Assembly: GCF_018802765.1 (NCBI RefSeq)
Contig: NZ_CP069163.1
Location: 682,001 to 746,000 of the forward strand
Length of the DNA stretch: 64,000 nucleotides
Reading direction: 5' to 3'
Source: Paludibacterium sp. B53371
GTDB lineage: Bacteria > Pseudomonadota > Gammaproteobacteria > Burkholderiales > Chromobacteriaceae
Below the pieces are notes generated by a model that made no database searches, was not told where the DNA came from, and worked only from the letters and a program-made list of their open reading frames with translations. A program made the position numbers and the translations under genes. Below are positions 9,158-17,235 of the stretch, in pieces. How positions within the stretch are numbered: the stretch's first letter is position 1; each line of letters starts with the position of its first letter.

Positions 9158-9559
9158 TTGAAACGATATGCACTATTTGTCGTGCTGGCCTTGCTGGCCG
9201 GCCGGATCTTTGCCGCCGAACCGGGCTACCGGCTCGACTGTCTGCCGGACAATGCACCGCCCGGTCTGGCAGACAATATTCGCATGCGACTGGATCTGCA
9301 TGGCTGGCGCGAGGTGAAGCAGGGCAGTGACTACCAGCTGTGTTTCAGGCTGGAGGAGCGGCAGCAGATCATCACCGAACCCGGGCCTGCCTACGGACCG
9401 TACTGGGCGCCGCCGGTTTCGCGCGTTGTGCGCATTCCGGTCCTGGTCCTGCGTGCCGGCAGCCATACCCAGCCAGGCTGGCAAGGTCGGCAGGATCTGG
9501 ACGGAGACGTGGATATGGAGGAGGCGGTACGACGGCTGATCGACCAGTTGCCGCTGTAA
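9158..9559 (+). CDS. Hypothetical exported protein (TTG start)
   Basis: A 133-residue protein whose start is TTG at 9158, supported by a strong AAGGAG seven bases upstream (9145-9150) and by the immediate appearance of a signal peptide (KRYALFVVLALLAGRIFAA). The mature region contains a Gly-Trp-x-x-Val then Ser-Asp-Tyr-x-Leu-x-Phe segment and ends in an acidic helix. This layout loosely resembles small DUF4136-like periplasmic or lipoproteins, but that is a weak impression and there is no lipobox cysteine. Two cysteines (LDCLPD and YQLCFR) could form a disulfide. It is 61 bases after the LysR gene, same strand. Confidence 0.65.
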   Translation: MKRYALFVVLALLAGRIFAAEPGYRLDCLPDNAPPGLADNIRMRLDLHGWREVKQGSDYQLCFRLEERQQIITEPGPAYGPYWAPPVSRVVRIPVLVLRAGSHTQPGWQGRQDLDGDVDMEEAVRRLIDQLPL

Positions 9560-9724
9560 ATCTGTCGCCTGACGGGCCTTGGCGGGTGAATTGTCTTTTG
9601 CAGTGCATGAAACTATTCTTATGACGAATTGGTCGATGCATTATTTGCATTAAGTCAAGTCGTGCCGGTTGTCGCGCGCGTAGACTGAGTGCAATCAAAA
9701 TTTTAGGCTCATCGAGGATTCATC

Positions 9725-10120
9725 ATGCGTTTGCGACCCTACCAACCCGGAGAGGAACCCAAGCTCTGGGACCTTTATCAGCGCCTGGGCAAGACCGGGC
9801 AAACCGAGCAGCAATGGCTGGCCAGACTGCGCGTCAGCGAGCCGTTCGTCGTCGAGTACGGTGATCAGGTGATTGGCTATGCCAACCTGGATGGCGAAGG
9901 GGTGATCGACCACTTCTTCGTGCGTGAAAGCTGGCAGGGCCGGGGTATCGGCACCCTGCTGATGGAGCGGGTTCATCGCCATGCCGCCAGCCATGGCCTG
10001 CGTACCCTGACTGCGCTGGTTTGCCGTGAATCACAACCGTTCTTTGCCCGTTGGGGCTTCCTGCCCGAGCCCGGCCCGGATCTGGGTGAAAACCACTTCA
10101 TGCGCAAGACGCTATCGTGA
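9725..10120 (+). CDS. GNAT-family N-acetyltransferase
   Basis: A 131-residue GNAT protein. Motif A is RGIGTLLMERVHRHA (after WQGRG), preceded by the strand VIDHFFV, and the C-terminal PFFARWGF segment is the typical end of the fold. It resembles small YafP/ElaA-like stand-alone acetyltransferases; the substrate is unknown. A GAGG ribosome site lies just before the ATG at 9725. The 165-base gap upstream is AT-rich and probably holds its promoter. It ends head-on against the LysR gene at 10161-11099 with a hairpin between them. Confidence 0.85.
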   Translation: MRLRPYQPGEEPKLWDLYQRLGKTGQTEQQWLARLRVSEPFVVEYGDQVIGYANLDGEGVIDHFFVRESWQGRGIGTLLMERVHRHAASHGLRTLTALVCRESQPFFARWGFLPEPGPDLGENHFMRKTLS

Positions 10121-10126
10121 TGACAA

Positions 10127-10146
10127 CGGCCCGCAACTGCGGGCCG
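10127..10146. terminator. Hairpin between convergent genes
   Basis: The arms CGGCCCGCA and TGCGGGCCG (10127-10135 and 10138-10146) form about an 8-bp GC stem between the convergent acetyltransferase and LysR genes. There is only a weak T stretch (CTTGTTCT) on the plus side, so termination efficiency is uncertain. Confidence 0.5.
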
Positions 10147-10160
10147 CTTGTTCTGGTGCT

Positions 10161-11099
10161 TCAGCTTGCACCGTGAAAAGCGGCGGGTGTCGGCTGCTGG
10201 ATCAACTGGCGCATCAAGTCTCGCAGCCAGCACAGCCCGGGTTGCTTGTCCTGCACCGGGTGCCAGACACAGTTCAAGTGATACACCGGGAAATCCTGTG
10301 GCAGCTCGACCATTCGCAGCGGCCAGAAGCCGGCCATCATGGCCGCCACCCGCTGCGGCAGGATGAACAGATGATCGGTGTGGCTGACAATCGCCGCCGC
10401 AGACATATAACTCTGACTTTGCACCGAAATGCGCCGCTGCAGGCCGCGCTCGGCCAGGTAGTCGTCCAGGGGCGAGCCGCGGTGTCCGAGGGGGGAATGA
10501 AACACATGTGGCAGTTCGATGCTCTGTGCCAGCGTCAGGGTATCGCCGACACGAGCATGCTGCTGGCTGACCAGTCCGCTCAGCGGTTCGGTCAGCCAGG
10601 TCTCACGGCACAGATAGCCCGGGATCGCCATGTACTCGTCAAACCCCAGCAGCAGGTCGATCTCCCCATTCGCCAGCGCGCTCTCCGGAATCTCTTCGCG
10701 CAGGATCTGGATATCCAGATGGATGCCGGGGGCCTCTTCAGCCAGCCGCTGGACCAGCGGGGGGATCAGAACACACTCGACATAGTCGGTCGTGCTGATG
10801 GTGAAGCGGCGCTGCGAGGTGCGCGGGTCAAAGGCCTCCGGCTGGTTCAGATGGTTTTCCAGCAGGCTCAGCACCTGATGCACCCCCCGCTGCAGATAGA
10901 GTGCGCGTTCGGTGGGCTGCATGCCCTGTGGTGTGCGGACCAGCAACGGGTCGTTGAAGAAATCGCGCAGCCGGTTGAGCGAGTGGCTCATGGCGGGCTG
11001 GCTGACAAACAGTTTCTCTGCGGCTCGGGTGACACTGCGCAGACTGATCAGGGCATCCAGCGCCAGCAGCAGATTCAGATCCAGTTGGTGCAGTTTCAT
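10161..11099 (-). CDS. LysR-family regulator, probable activator of aguBA
   Basis: A 312-residue LysR protein with the NodD/LeuO-type N-terminus (LDLNLLLALDALISLRSVTRAAE) and helix-turn-helix residues about 8-65, followed by the effector domain (QRRFTISTTDYVECVLIPPL). It is divergent from aguB with a 108-base shared control region that contains ATTCAT/ATGAAT inverted repeats of the T-N11-A type used by LysR proteins. By the usual LysR rule it should control the adjacent agmatine genes and itself; the inducer might be agmatine or N-carbamoylputrescine. That role is inferred from position only. Confidence 0.88.
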   Translation of the reverse strand: MKLHQLDLNLLLALDALISLRSVTRAAEKLFVSQPAMSHSLNRLRDFFNDPLLVRTPQGMQPTERALYLQRGVHQVLSLLENHLNQPEAFDPRTSQRRFTISTTDYVECVLIPPLVQRLAEEAPGIHLDIQILREEIPESALANGEIDLLLGFDEYMAIPGYLCRETWLTEPLSGLVSQQHARVGDTLTLAQSIELPHVFHSPLGHRGSPLDDYLAERGLQRRISVQSQSYMSAAAIVSHTDHLFILPQRVAAMMAGFWPLRMVELPQDFPVYHLNCVWHPVQDKQPGLCWLRDLMRQLIQQPTPAAFHGAS

Positions 11100-11131
11100 G
11101 TATTCACCTCATTGATGGTGCCATCTATATT

Positions 11132-11186
11132 ATTCATTTGATGAATGATTTGACGCTCCCTAGACTGGTGCTGTCAATGATTCATT
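11132..11186. promoter_or_regulatory. Candidate LysR operator region of aguB
   Basis: ATTCATTTGATGAAT (11132-11146) is a perfect 6-bp-arm inverted repeat with the LysR T-N11-A form. A second palindrome AATGATTCATT (11176-11186) repeats the ATTCAT half-site 40 bases downstream, just before the aguB start. A TTGACG hexamer (11150-11155) between them could be the -35 element. The arrangement matches a recognition site plus an activation site. Confidence 0.5.
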
Positions 11187-11207
11187 CAGTGAAAGCGAGA
11201 GAGCATC

Positions 11208-12098
11208 ATGGTCAAGATGGTGACGGTGGCCGCAACACAAATGGCTTGCAGCTGGGATAGCAGTGCCAATATCGCCAATGCGGAAAAACTGGTGCGGCAG
11301 GCTGCTGCGCAGGGCGCGCAGGTCATCCTGCTGCAAGAATTGTTCGAAGCGCCGTACTTTTGCATCGAACAGAACCCCGAACATTTCGCGCTGGCCAGCA
11401 CGGTCGGCGAAAGCCGGATCGTGGCCCATTTCAGCCAGCTGGCACGCGAACTGCAAGTGGTGCTGCCGATCAGCTGGTTCGAACGCTGCCACAATGCCTA
11501 CTACAATTCGCTGGTGGTCATCGATGCCGACGGCAAGGTGCTGGATACCTATCGCAAGACCCACATTCCCAATGGCCCGGCCTATCAGGAAAAGCAGTAC
11601 TTCACCCCGGGTGACAGCGGTTTCAAGGTGTGGGATACCCGCTATGCCCGGATCGGTGTCGGCATCTGCTGGGATCAGTGGTTCCCGGAAACCGCACGCA
11701 CGCTGGCACTGATGGGCGCCGAGCTGATCTTCTTCCCGACCGCCATCGGCAGCGAGCCGGATTATCCGGAGATCGACAGCCAGCCGCACTGGACCCGTGT
11801 CCAGCAAGGTCATGCCGGTGCCAATCTGACGCCGGTGATTGCTTCCAACCGCATTGGTACCGAGGCCAGCGTGCTGCATCCGGATTATCAAATGACCTTC
11901 TACGGTTCGTCCTTCATTGCCGACGAGACCGGTGAACTGGTCAAGCAGGCCGACAAAACGAGCGAATGTGTGCTGGTACATACCTTCGATCTGGATGCCA
12001 TCAGAAAGCGCCGTGTGGCCTGGGGTGTGTTCCGCGATCGCCGACCGCAGATGTACGATGTGCTGAAAACATCCGATGGTGTTCACCAGGCAGAGTGA
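11208..12098 (+). CDS. aguB: N-carbamoylputrescine amidase
   Basis: A nitrilase-superfamily amidohydrolase of 296 residues that converts N-carbamoylputrescine to putrescine, CO2 and ammonia, the second step of the agmatine deiminase route. The Glu-Lys-Cys triad is visible: E in [12 protein letters not shown] in [10 protein letters not shown] and C in [12 protein letters not shown]. The last motif and the segment FPTAIGSEP are characteristic of AguB rather than of other nitrilases. The ATG at 11208 follows a GAGAGAGC leader. aguA starts 9 bases after its stop, so the two form an operon. Confidence 0.96.
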   Translation: MVKMVTVAATQMACSWDSSANIANAEKLVRQAAAQGAQVILLQELFEAPYFCIEQNPEHFALASTVGESRIVAHFSQLARELQVVLPISWFERCHNAYYNSLVVIDADGKVLDTYRKTHIPNGPAYQEKQYFTPGDSGFKVWDTRYARIGVGICWDQWFPETARTLALMGAELIFFPTAIGSEPDYPEIDSQPHWTRVQQGHAGANLTPVIASNRIGTEASVLHPDYQMTFYGSSFIADETGELVKQADKTSECVLVHTFDLDAIRKRRVAWGVFRDRRPQMYDVLKTSDGVHQAE

Positions 12099-12106
12099 GG
12101 TCAACC

Positions 12107-13198
12107 ATGAGTCATCATGTCATGAACAGTGTGCCGCAGCAGGATGGGTTTGCCATGCCTGCCGAATGGGCACCCCAGCAGGCCGTCTGGATGATCTGGC
12201 CGCAGCGCCCGGATAACTGGCGCGAGCAGGGCGTCCCGGCACAGCGGACCTTCGCGGCCATTGCCGCCGCCATCGCGGCCTCTACCCCGGTGTTCATGGG
12301 GGTGCCGTCGCGCTGCATGCAGGCCGCCCGCGCGGTGATGCCGGCAGCCGTGACGCTGGTCGAGATGGAAAGCGATGATTGCTGGATGCGCGATACCGGT
12401 CCGACGATGGTGGTGAATGCCGGCGGCGATCTGCGCGGCGTGGACTGGCAGTTTAATGCCTGGGGCGGGCTGAACGGCGGTTTGTATCATCCCTGGGACC
12501 AGGACAGCGATGTTGCCGGCAAGGTGCTGGCACAGCATGGCTTCGCCGGCTATCAGGCGCCGCTGGTGCTGGAGGGTGGTTCGATTCACGTCGACGGTGA
12601 AGGCACCCTGCTGACCACGGCGGAGTGCCTGTTGCATCCCAACCGCAACCCGCATCTCGATCAGCCGCAGATCGAGGCCCTGCTGAGCCAGTACCTCGGC
12701 GTCAGCCACTTCATCTGGCTGCCGGAGGGGGTCTTCATGGATGAGACTGACGGCCACATCGACAATATGTGCTGCTTTGCCCGGCCGGGTGAGGTGATCC
12801 TGCACTGGGTGGAGGATCCGGAAGATCCGCAGTATGCCCGGTCGCAAGCCGCGTATGCGGTACTGAGCAAGGCGGTCGATGCCAAAGGACGCCGGATCAG
12901 GGTGCACAAGATGATTGCTCCGGGGCCGCTGTACTACACGCCGCAGGAAGTGGCCGGTGTCGAGACGGGAGATGCCGTACCCCGGCTGGCAGGGGAGAGA
13001 ATGGCCGCCTCCTATGTCAACTTCCTGATCAGCAATGGCCAGGTCATCTTCCCTCTGCTGGATGAGCGTACCGATGCCCAGGCTGCCAGCCAGCTGCAGG
13101 GGATTTTCCCCGACTACCGTATCGTCGGCGTCCCCGCCCGCGAGGTGCTGCTCGGCGGTGGCAACATCCACTGCATCACTCAGCAAATCCCTGCCTGA
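12107..13198 (+). CDS. aguA: Agmatine deiminase
   Basis: Agmatine deiminase (agmatine iminohydrolase), 363 residues, converts agmatine to N-carbamoylputrescine and ammonia. It belongs to the PAD/peptidyl-arginine deiminase-like fold. Recognisable elements are [13 protein letters not shown] (substrate Asp), the FNAWGG segment, the [13 protein letters not shown] motif with catalytic histidine-containing strand, DETDGHIDN and the C-terminal [15 protein letters not shown] carrying the nucleophilic cysteine. The ATG at 12107 has GTGAGGT upstream. It is the second gene of aguB-aguA and ends at a strong terminator. Confidence 0.97.
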   Translation: MSHHVMNSVPQQDGFAMPAEWAPQQAVWMIWPQRPDNWREQGVPAQRTFAAIAAAIAASTPVFMGVPSRCMQAARAVMPAAVTLVEMESDDCWMRDTGPTMVVNAGGDLRGVDWQFNAWGGLNGGLYHPWDQDSDVAGKVLAQHGFAGYQAPLVLEGGSIHVDGEGTLLTTAECLLHPNRNPHLDQPQIEALLSQYLGVSHFIWLPEGVFMDETDGHIDNMCCFARPGEVILHWVEDPEDPQYARSQAAYAVLSKAVDAKGRRIRVHKMIAPGPLYYTPQEVAGVETGDAVPRLAGERMAASYVNFLISNGQVIFPLLDERTDAQAASQLQGIFPDYRIVGVPAREVLLGGGNIHCITQQIPA

Positions 13199-13212
13199 GT
13201 CCTTGCTTGCTG

Positions 13213-13246
13213 ACGCGCCGTGTCCTTTTGGCCACGGCGCGTTTTT
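13213..13246 (+). terminator. aguBA terminator
   Basis: A perfect 10-bp stem, ACGCGCCGTG (13213-13222) with CACGGCGCGT (13233-13242), followed by a TTTTTATTT tract. Confidence 0.85.
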
Positions 13247-13303
13247 ATTTGTGCGTCGGTTACCGACAGGATTGCGTCGTGAACCGGACACGTCATCAAC
13301 AAC

Positions 13304-13319
13304 ATCACGATCTTGTGAT
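13304..13319. promoter_or_regulatory. Inverted repeat upstream of amtB
   Basis: ATCACGATCTTGTGAT has 5-bp perfect arms with a 6-base centre and lies 98 bases before amtB. It is a candidate regulator site. I looked for, and did not find, a sigma-54 TGGCAC-N5-TTGC element in the 218-base intergenic region, which otherwise holds the aguBA terminator and an AGGAAA ribosome site for amtB. Confidence 0.3.
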
Positions 13320-13416
13320 CTTCACTTGATCTATTGCAACGAGTGTAGCGCGGAGCAGGCGCACGATGCAGCCACAATAAGAAATACCCATTTTTGTACT
13401 AATAGGAAATCGTTAC

Positions 13417-14661
13417 ATGACTACCCCAATCATGCCGATTAACGTCGGAAATACTGGCTTTATGCTATTGTGTTCCAGCCTGGTGATGCTGATGACACCG
13501 GGTTTGGCTTTCTTCTATGGTGGTCTGGTCGGCCGCAAGAACGTGCTGACCATCATGGCCCAGAGTTTCATGTCACTGGGCTGGACCACGGTGCTGTGGT
13601 TTGCCTTCGGTTACTCGATGTGCTTCGGTCCGACCTGGCACGGCATCATCGGTGACCCCACCTACTATGCCTTCATGCGCGGCGTGACGCTGCACACCAT
13701 GTTTGCCGGCAACGATGCCGGTATTCCACTGATCGTGCATGTGGCCTATCAGATGATGTTCGCCATCATCACCCCGGCACTGATCACCGGTGCTTTTGCC
13801 AACCGCGTGACGGTCAAAGCCTACTTCCTGTTCCTGACCGCCTGGCTGATCTTCGTCTACTTCCCGTTCGTCCACATGGTGTGGAGCCCGAACGGCCTGC
13901 TGGCGCAGTGGGGCGTACTCGACTTCGCCGGTGGTATCGTGGTGCATAACACCGCTGGCTTCGCCGCCCTGGCCTCGATTCTCTATGTCGGTCGCCGTGC
14001 CTACGTGGAAAACAAGCCGCACAATGTGCCGCTGATCGCCCTGGGTACCGGTCTGCTGTGGTTTGGCTGGTATGGCTTCAACGCCGGTTCCGAACTGAAG
14101 GTTGACTATGTCACCTGCTCGGCCTTCCTGAATACCGACGTGGCGGCCTCCTTTGCCGGCACCACCTGGTTCTTCCTCGAGTGGTCGCACTCCAAGCAGC
14201 CCAAGCTGATCGGTCTGCTGACCGGTGCCGTCGCCGGTCTGGCCACGGTCACGCCGGCCGCCGGTTACATCTCGCTGGGTTCCGCTGCACTCATCGGTGT
14301 GATCGCCGCTGTAGTCTGCTACCTGGCCGTGATGGTGAAGAATCGTTTGGGCTGGGATGATGCGCTCGACGTCTGGGGCGTACACGGTGTGGGCGGTCTG
14401 CTGGGCACCATCCTGCTGGGCGTGTTTGCCGACAAGGCCTGGAATGCGGCCGGCGCCAATGGTCTGCTGTCGGGCGATGCTTCCTTCCTGTGGAAGCAGA
14501 TCGTTGCCGCCGTGGTTTCCGGTGTCTGGGCCTTTGTCTTCACCTACGGCATGTTGTGGGTGATCGACCGCTTTACCGCCGTCAAGGTGGATCCGAAGAC
14601 CCAGGAAACCGGTCTGGATGCTGCCCTGCACGGTGAAGAGGCTTATACCCAGGGTCTGTGA
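13417..14661 (+). CDS. amtB: Ammonium transporter AmtB
   Basis: An inner-membrane ammonium channel of the Amt/Rh family, 414 residues with eleven predicted membrane helices. It begins almost directly with helix 1 (GNTGFMLLCSSLVMLMTPGLAFFYGGLV) and lacks the cleavable signal peptide seen in E. coli AmtB. Pore features are present: the aspartate in LDFAGGIVVHNTAG, the first pore histidine in that same motif and the second in DVWGVHGVGGLLG. The C-terminal cytoplasmic tail ends EEAYTQGL, the typical GlnK-contacting tail. No glnK gene is adjacent, so its PII partner must be elsewhere. Confidence 0.96.
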   Translation: MTTPIMPINVGNTGFMLLCSSLVMLMTPGLAFFYGGLVGRKNVLTIMAQSFMSLGWTTVLWFAFGYSMCFGPTWHGIIGDPTYYAFMRGVTLHTMFAGNDAGIPLIVHVAYQMMFAIITPALITGAFANRVTVKAYFLFLTAWLIFVYFPFVHMVWSPNGLLAQWGVLDFAGGIVVHNTAGFAALASILYVGRRAYVENKPHNVPLIALGTGLLWFGWYGFNAGSELKVDYVTCSAFLNTDVAASFAGTTWFFLEWSHSKQPKLIGLLTGAVAGLATVTPAAGYISLGSAALIGVIAAVVCYLAVMVKNRLGWDDALDVWGVHGVGGLLGTILLGVFADKAWNAAGANGLLSGDASFLWKQIVAAVVSGVWAFVFTYGMLWVIDRFTAVKVDPKTQETGLDAALHGEEAYTQGL

Positions 14662-14690
14662 TCCGGGGCCTCATGCCTGCTCAATATTGA

Positions 14691-14721
14691 AAGCCGCGAC
14701 GCAGGTCGCGGCTTCTTTTTT
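14691..14721 (+). terminator. amtB terminator
   Basis: A perfect 10-bp stem AAGCCGCGAC (14691-14700) / GTCGCGGCTT (14705-14714) with a GCAG loop and a T6 tract at 14716-14721. Confidence 0.85.
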
Positions 14722-14738
14722 GCCTGCAGCGCAGCACA

Positions 14739-14773
14739 GAAAAAAAGCCCTCCCAGTGAGAGGCTTCTTTTTT
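14739..14773. terminator. Bidirectional terminator between amtB and aceA
   Basis: The near-perfect stem AAGCCCTC / GAGAGGCTT is flanked by an A7 run on the left (14741-14747 region) and a T6 run on the right (14768-14773), so it can act on both strands. An exact 18-base direct repeat joins it to the amtB terminator (14710-14727 and 14762-14779). Confidence 0.65.
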
Positions 14774-14786
14774 GCCTGCTACAAAG

Positions 14787-14810
14787 AAAAACCGCCCCGG
14801 TGCGGGGCGG
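14787..14810 (-). terminator. aceA terminator
   Basis: Stem CCGCCCCG (14792-14799) / CGGGGCGG (14803-14810) with a GTG loop; on the minus strand it is followed by a T5 tract (A run 14787-14791). It lies 22 bases after the aceA stop. Confidence 0.8.
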
Positions 14811-14832
14811 CGAGTGAGACGGTCTGCGAAGC

Positions 14833-16113
14833 TCAGTGGAACTGCTCTTCTTCGGTCGAGCCGGTCAGGGCGGTGGTCGAAGACTGGCCACCCTGAATGG
14901 TCTGGGTCACGGCGTCGAAGTAGCCGGTACCGACTTCGCGCTGGTGCTTGACGGCAGTGAAGCCCTTTTCGGCCGCAGCGAATTCGTTCTGCTGCAGTTC
15001 GACGAAGGCCGTCATCTGCTGGCGGGCATAACCGTAAGCCAGGTTGAACATCGAGTAGTTCAGGCTGTGGAAGCCGGCCAGGGTGATGAACTGGAACTTG
15101 TAACCCATGGCGCCGAGTTCCTTCTGGAATTTGGCGATGGTGGCATCGTCCAGGTTCTTCTTCCAGTTGAAGGACGGCGAGCAGTTGTAGGCCAGCAGCT
15201 TGCCCGGGAACTTGGCATGGATCGCTTCGGCGAACTTGCGCGCGTACTCCAGATCCGGCTTGCCGGTCTCACACCAGATCAGATCGGCGTACGGCGCGTA
15301 GGCCAGACCGCGCGAAATGGCTTGTTCCAGACCCGGCTTGGTGCGATAGAAGCCTTCCACGGTGCGCTCACCAGTGCAGAACGGACGGTCGCGCTCATCC
15401 ACATCCGAGGTCAGCAGGTCGGCGGCTTCGGCATCGGTACGGGCGACCAGAATGGTCGGCACACCGTAGATGTCGGCGGCCAGACGGGCTGCGATCAGCT
15501 TTTCAACTGCTTCGCGGCTCGGTACCAGCACCTTGCCACCCATGTGACCACACTTCTTCACCGAGGCGAGCTGGTCTTCGAAGTGCACGCCGGCGGCACC
15601 GGCTTCGATCATGCTCTTCATCAGTTCGTGGGCGTTCAGCACGCCACCGAAACCGGCTTCGGCATCGGCCACGATCGGGGCGAAGAAGTCGATCTCGTCA
15701 TTGCCTTCGGCATGATGCAGCTGGTCGGCACGCTGGAAGGTGTTGTTGATGCGCTTGACCACGGCCGGGACGGAATTGGCCGGGTACAGCGACTGGTCCG
15801 GGTACATTTCGCTGCCAAGGTTGGCATCGGCAGCGACTTGCCAGCCGGACAGATAGATGGCCTTCAGGCCGGCCTTGACCTGCTGCATGGCCTGGTTGCC
15901 GGTCAGCGCGCCCAGGGCATTGACGAACGGCTCTTCGTTGATCAGTTTCCACAGCTTTTCGGCACCACGGCGTGCCAGGGTATGTTCGATCTGCACAGTG
16001 CCGCGCAGGCGTTCCACATCGGCGGCGCTGTAACCGCGGGTGATGCCCTTCCAGCGCGGATTCTCGTCCCAGTCTTTCTGAATGGCGGCAATGCGTTGTT
16101 CGCGAGTAGTCAT
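14833..16113 (-). CDS. aceA: Isocitrate lyase
   Basis: Isocitrate lyase splits isocitrate into glyoxylate and succinate, the committed step of the glyoxylate bypass. The 426-residue length matches the short (E. coli-type) subfamily. The catalytic loop [13 protein letters not shown] with the active-site cysteine is intact; the Mg-binding DAEAGFGG segment and the [13 protein letters not shown] motif are also present. The C-terminus ends EEEQFH, typical of the family. The start ATG at 16113 has GAAGGGTAACGT upstream. The gene is monocistronic with a long 470-base upstream region shared with grpE. Confidence 0.98.
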   Translation of the reverse strand: MTTREQRIAAIQKDWDENPRWKGITRGYSAADVERLRGTVQIEHTLARRGAEKLWKLINEEPFVNALGALTGNQAMQQVKAGLKAIYLSGWQVAADANLGSEMYPDQSLYPANSVPAVVKRINNTFQRADQLHHAEGNDEIDFFAPIVADAEAGFGGVLNAHELMKSMIEAGAAGVHFEDQLASVKKCGHMGGKVLVPSREAVEKLIAARLAADIYGVPTILVARTDAEAADLLTSDVDERDRPFCTGERTVEGFYRTKPGLEQAISRGLAYAPYADLIWCETGKPDLEYARKFAEAIHAKFPGKLLAYNCSPSFNWKKNLDDATIAKFQKELGAMGYKFQFITLAGFHSLNYSMFNLAYGYARQQMTAFVELQQNEFAAAEKGFTAVKHQREVGTGYFDAVTQTIQGGQSSTTALTGSTEEEQFH

Positions 16114-16583
16114 ACGTTACCCTTCATCGATAGGTTTCTTCCAAGTCGCCAGGCGACTTTCCTCGTGGAGGCCACCGGCAGGGGATGCTTGACTTCGGTG
16201 GCAAAGCAGTCCGGGTTCGCCGGGGCCGTTCTCTCTTTGTGGCGCCCCGCTGCGATGGGGGAGGGGCGCTGTAAACGTCATATGACGCTTTTGTTGTGGA
16301 GCCATTTAAGCATAAATAATCTGTTTTGTGTGCGGCGCAGCACAAAAAAATCTTTTGTTTTCAATTACTAACAAAATTGTCCGAAAACGAAACCTGATTG
16401 GGCTATTTATTTTGCATTTCCGAACGAGCGAGGCCAAAAGCGCACATGGGCGTGGTTGCGACGCAAAATTCACTTTCCATGGAGATTTTGCAGAATTCGT
16501 CATCGACCTCTTGAATTCGCCGCCAAAGACCCTACTTTGCTCAGAGTTAACATTTGTCACAGCCGTGCCATTGAGGACCCACC
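16114..16583. promoter_or_regulatory. Divergent aceA / grpE control region
   Basis: This 470-base stretch has no gene. It includes an AT-rich core (about 16300-16410). Three features stand out: a perfect palindrome CGTCATATGACG (16276-16287) about 165 bases upstream of aceA; an inverted repeat TGTGC-N6-GCACA (16329-16344) followed by an A run; and the sigma-32-like promoter of grpE (16510-16535). The first two are candidate operators for aceA; no regulator gene is adjacent. Confidence 0.5.
16510..16536 (+). promoter_or_regulatory. Sigma-32 (heat-shock) promoter of grpE
   Basis: CTTGAAT (16510-16516) and ACCCTACT (16529-16536) are separated by 12 bases, matching the RpoH consensus. It lies about 50 bases upstream of the grpE ATG. 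Confidence 0.7.
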
Positions 16584-17117
16584 ATGCAGGAAAAACCGGA
16601 AAACGTCAGCGCAGAAGCCGCTGATGCCGTCGAATCGACTGAAACGCATACTGACATCATCAGTGAAGCCACGGCCGAAGAGCGCATTGGGGTGCTGGAG
16701 GCCGAGCTGGCGCAGGTCAAGGATCAGTATCTGCGCAGCAAGGCCGATATGGAGAACCTGCGCCGCCGCCATCAGGAAGAGCTGGCCAGTGCGCACAAGT
16801 ACGCCATCAACAAGTTCGCCATGGAGCTGCTGAGCGTCAAGGACAGCCTGGAAATGGCACTGGCCGACCAAAGCGGCCAGTTCGACAACCTCAAGTTCGG
16901 TGTCGACCTGACCCTGAAGCAGCTGGCCGGTGCCTTTGAAAAAGTGCAGATCGAAGAGATCAATCCGCTGGGCCAGCCGCTCGACCCGCACAAGCACCAG
17001 GCCATCAGCAGCGAAGATGCGGAAGCCGAGACCAATACCGTCGTGCGCGTGATGCAAAAGGGCTATGCCATTGCAGATCGTCTGCTGCGACCGGCCATGG
17101 TGGTGGTGGCAAAGTAA
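16584..17117 (+). CDS. grpE: Nucleotide exchange factor GrpE
   Basis: GrpE is the homodimeric nucleotide-exchange factor that releases ADP from DnaK. The 177-residue protein has an acidic disordered N-terminus (about 1-30), a long coiled-coil helix (about 30-85, LEAELAQVKDQYLRSKADMENLRRR), and the C-terminal beta domain with the signature containing NPLGQPLDPHKHQAI and ending VVRVMQKGYAIADRLLRPAMVVV. The ATG at 16584 follows a GAGGACCCACC leader. It is the first gene of the grpE-dnaK-dnaJ cluster, driven by a heat-shock promoter. Confidence 0.97.
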   Translation: MQEKPENVSAEAADAVESTETHTDIISEATAEERIGVLEAELAQVKDQYLRSKADMENLRRRHQEELASAHKYAINKFAMELLSVKDSLEMALADQSGQFDNLKFGVDLTLKQLAGAFEKVQIEEINPLGQPLDPHKHQAISSEDAEAETNTVVRVMQKGYAIADRLLRPAMVVVAK

Positions 17118-17143
17118 GACACTGAATCTGCTGGCAAAGCCCT

Positions 17144-17170
17144 CTTGAAAAAGCCGGACTTCGCCACGAC
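17144..17170 (+). promoter_or_regulatory. Possible sigma-32 promoter of dnaK
   Basis: A perfect -35 CTTGAAA (17144-17150) is followed after 13 bases by CCACGAC (17164-17170), a poor -10 match. It would give dnaK its own heat-shock start in addition to read-through from grpE. The weak -10 limits confidence. Confidence 0.4.
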
Positions 17171-17235
17171 TTGCAAAACATGATCAAGGAAGCCGCTGAA
17201 TCCACGCGGTTTCACAGAGCAAAGGAATAATGAAT

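Noticed and set aside
13199-13416. Sigma-54 promoter for amtB
   Set aside because: No TGGCAC-N5-TTGC match with the correct GG/GC spacing; the nearest G-rich sequences are 10 rather than 12 bases apart.
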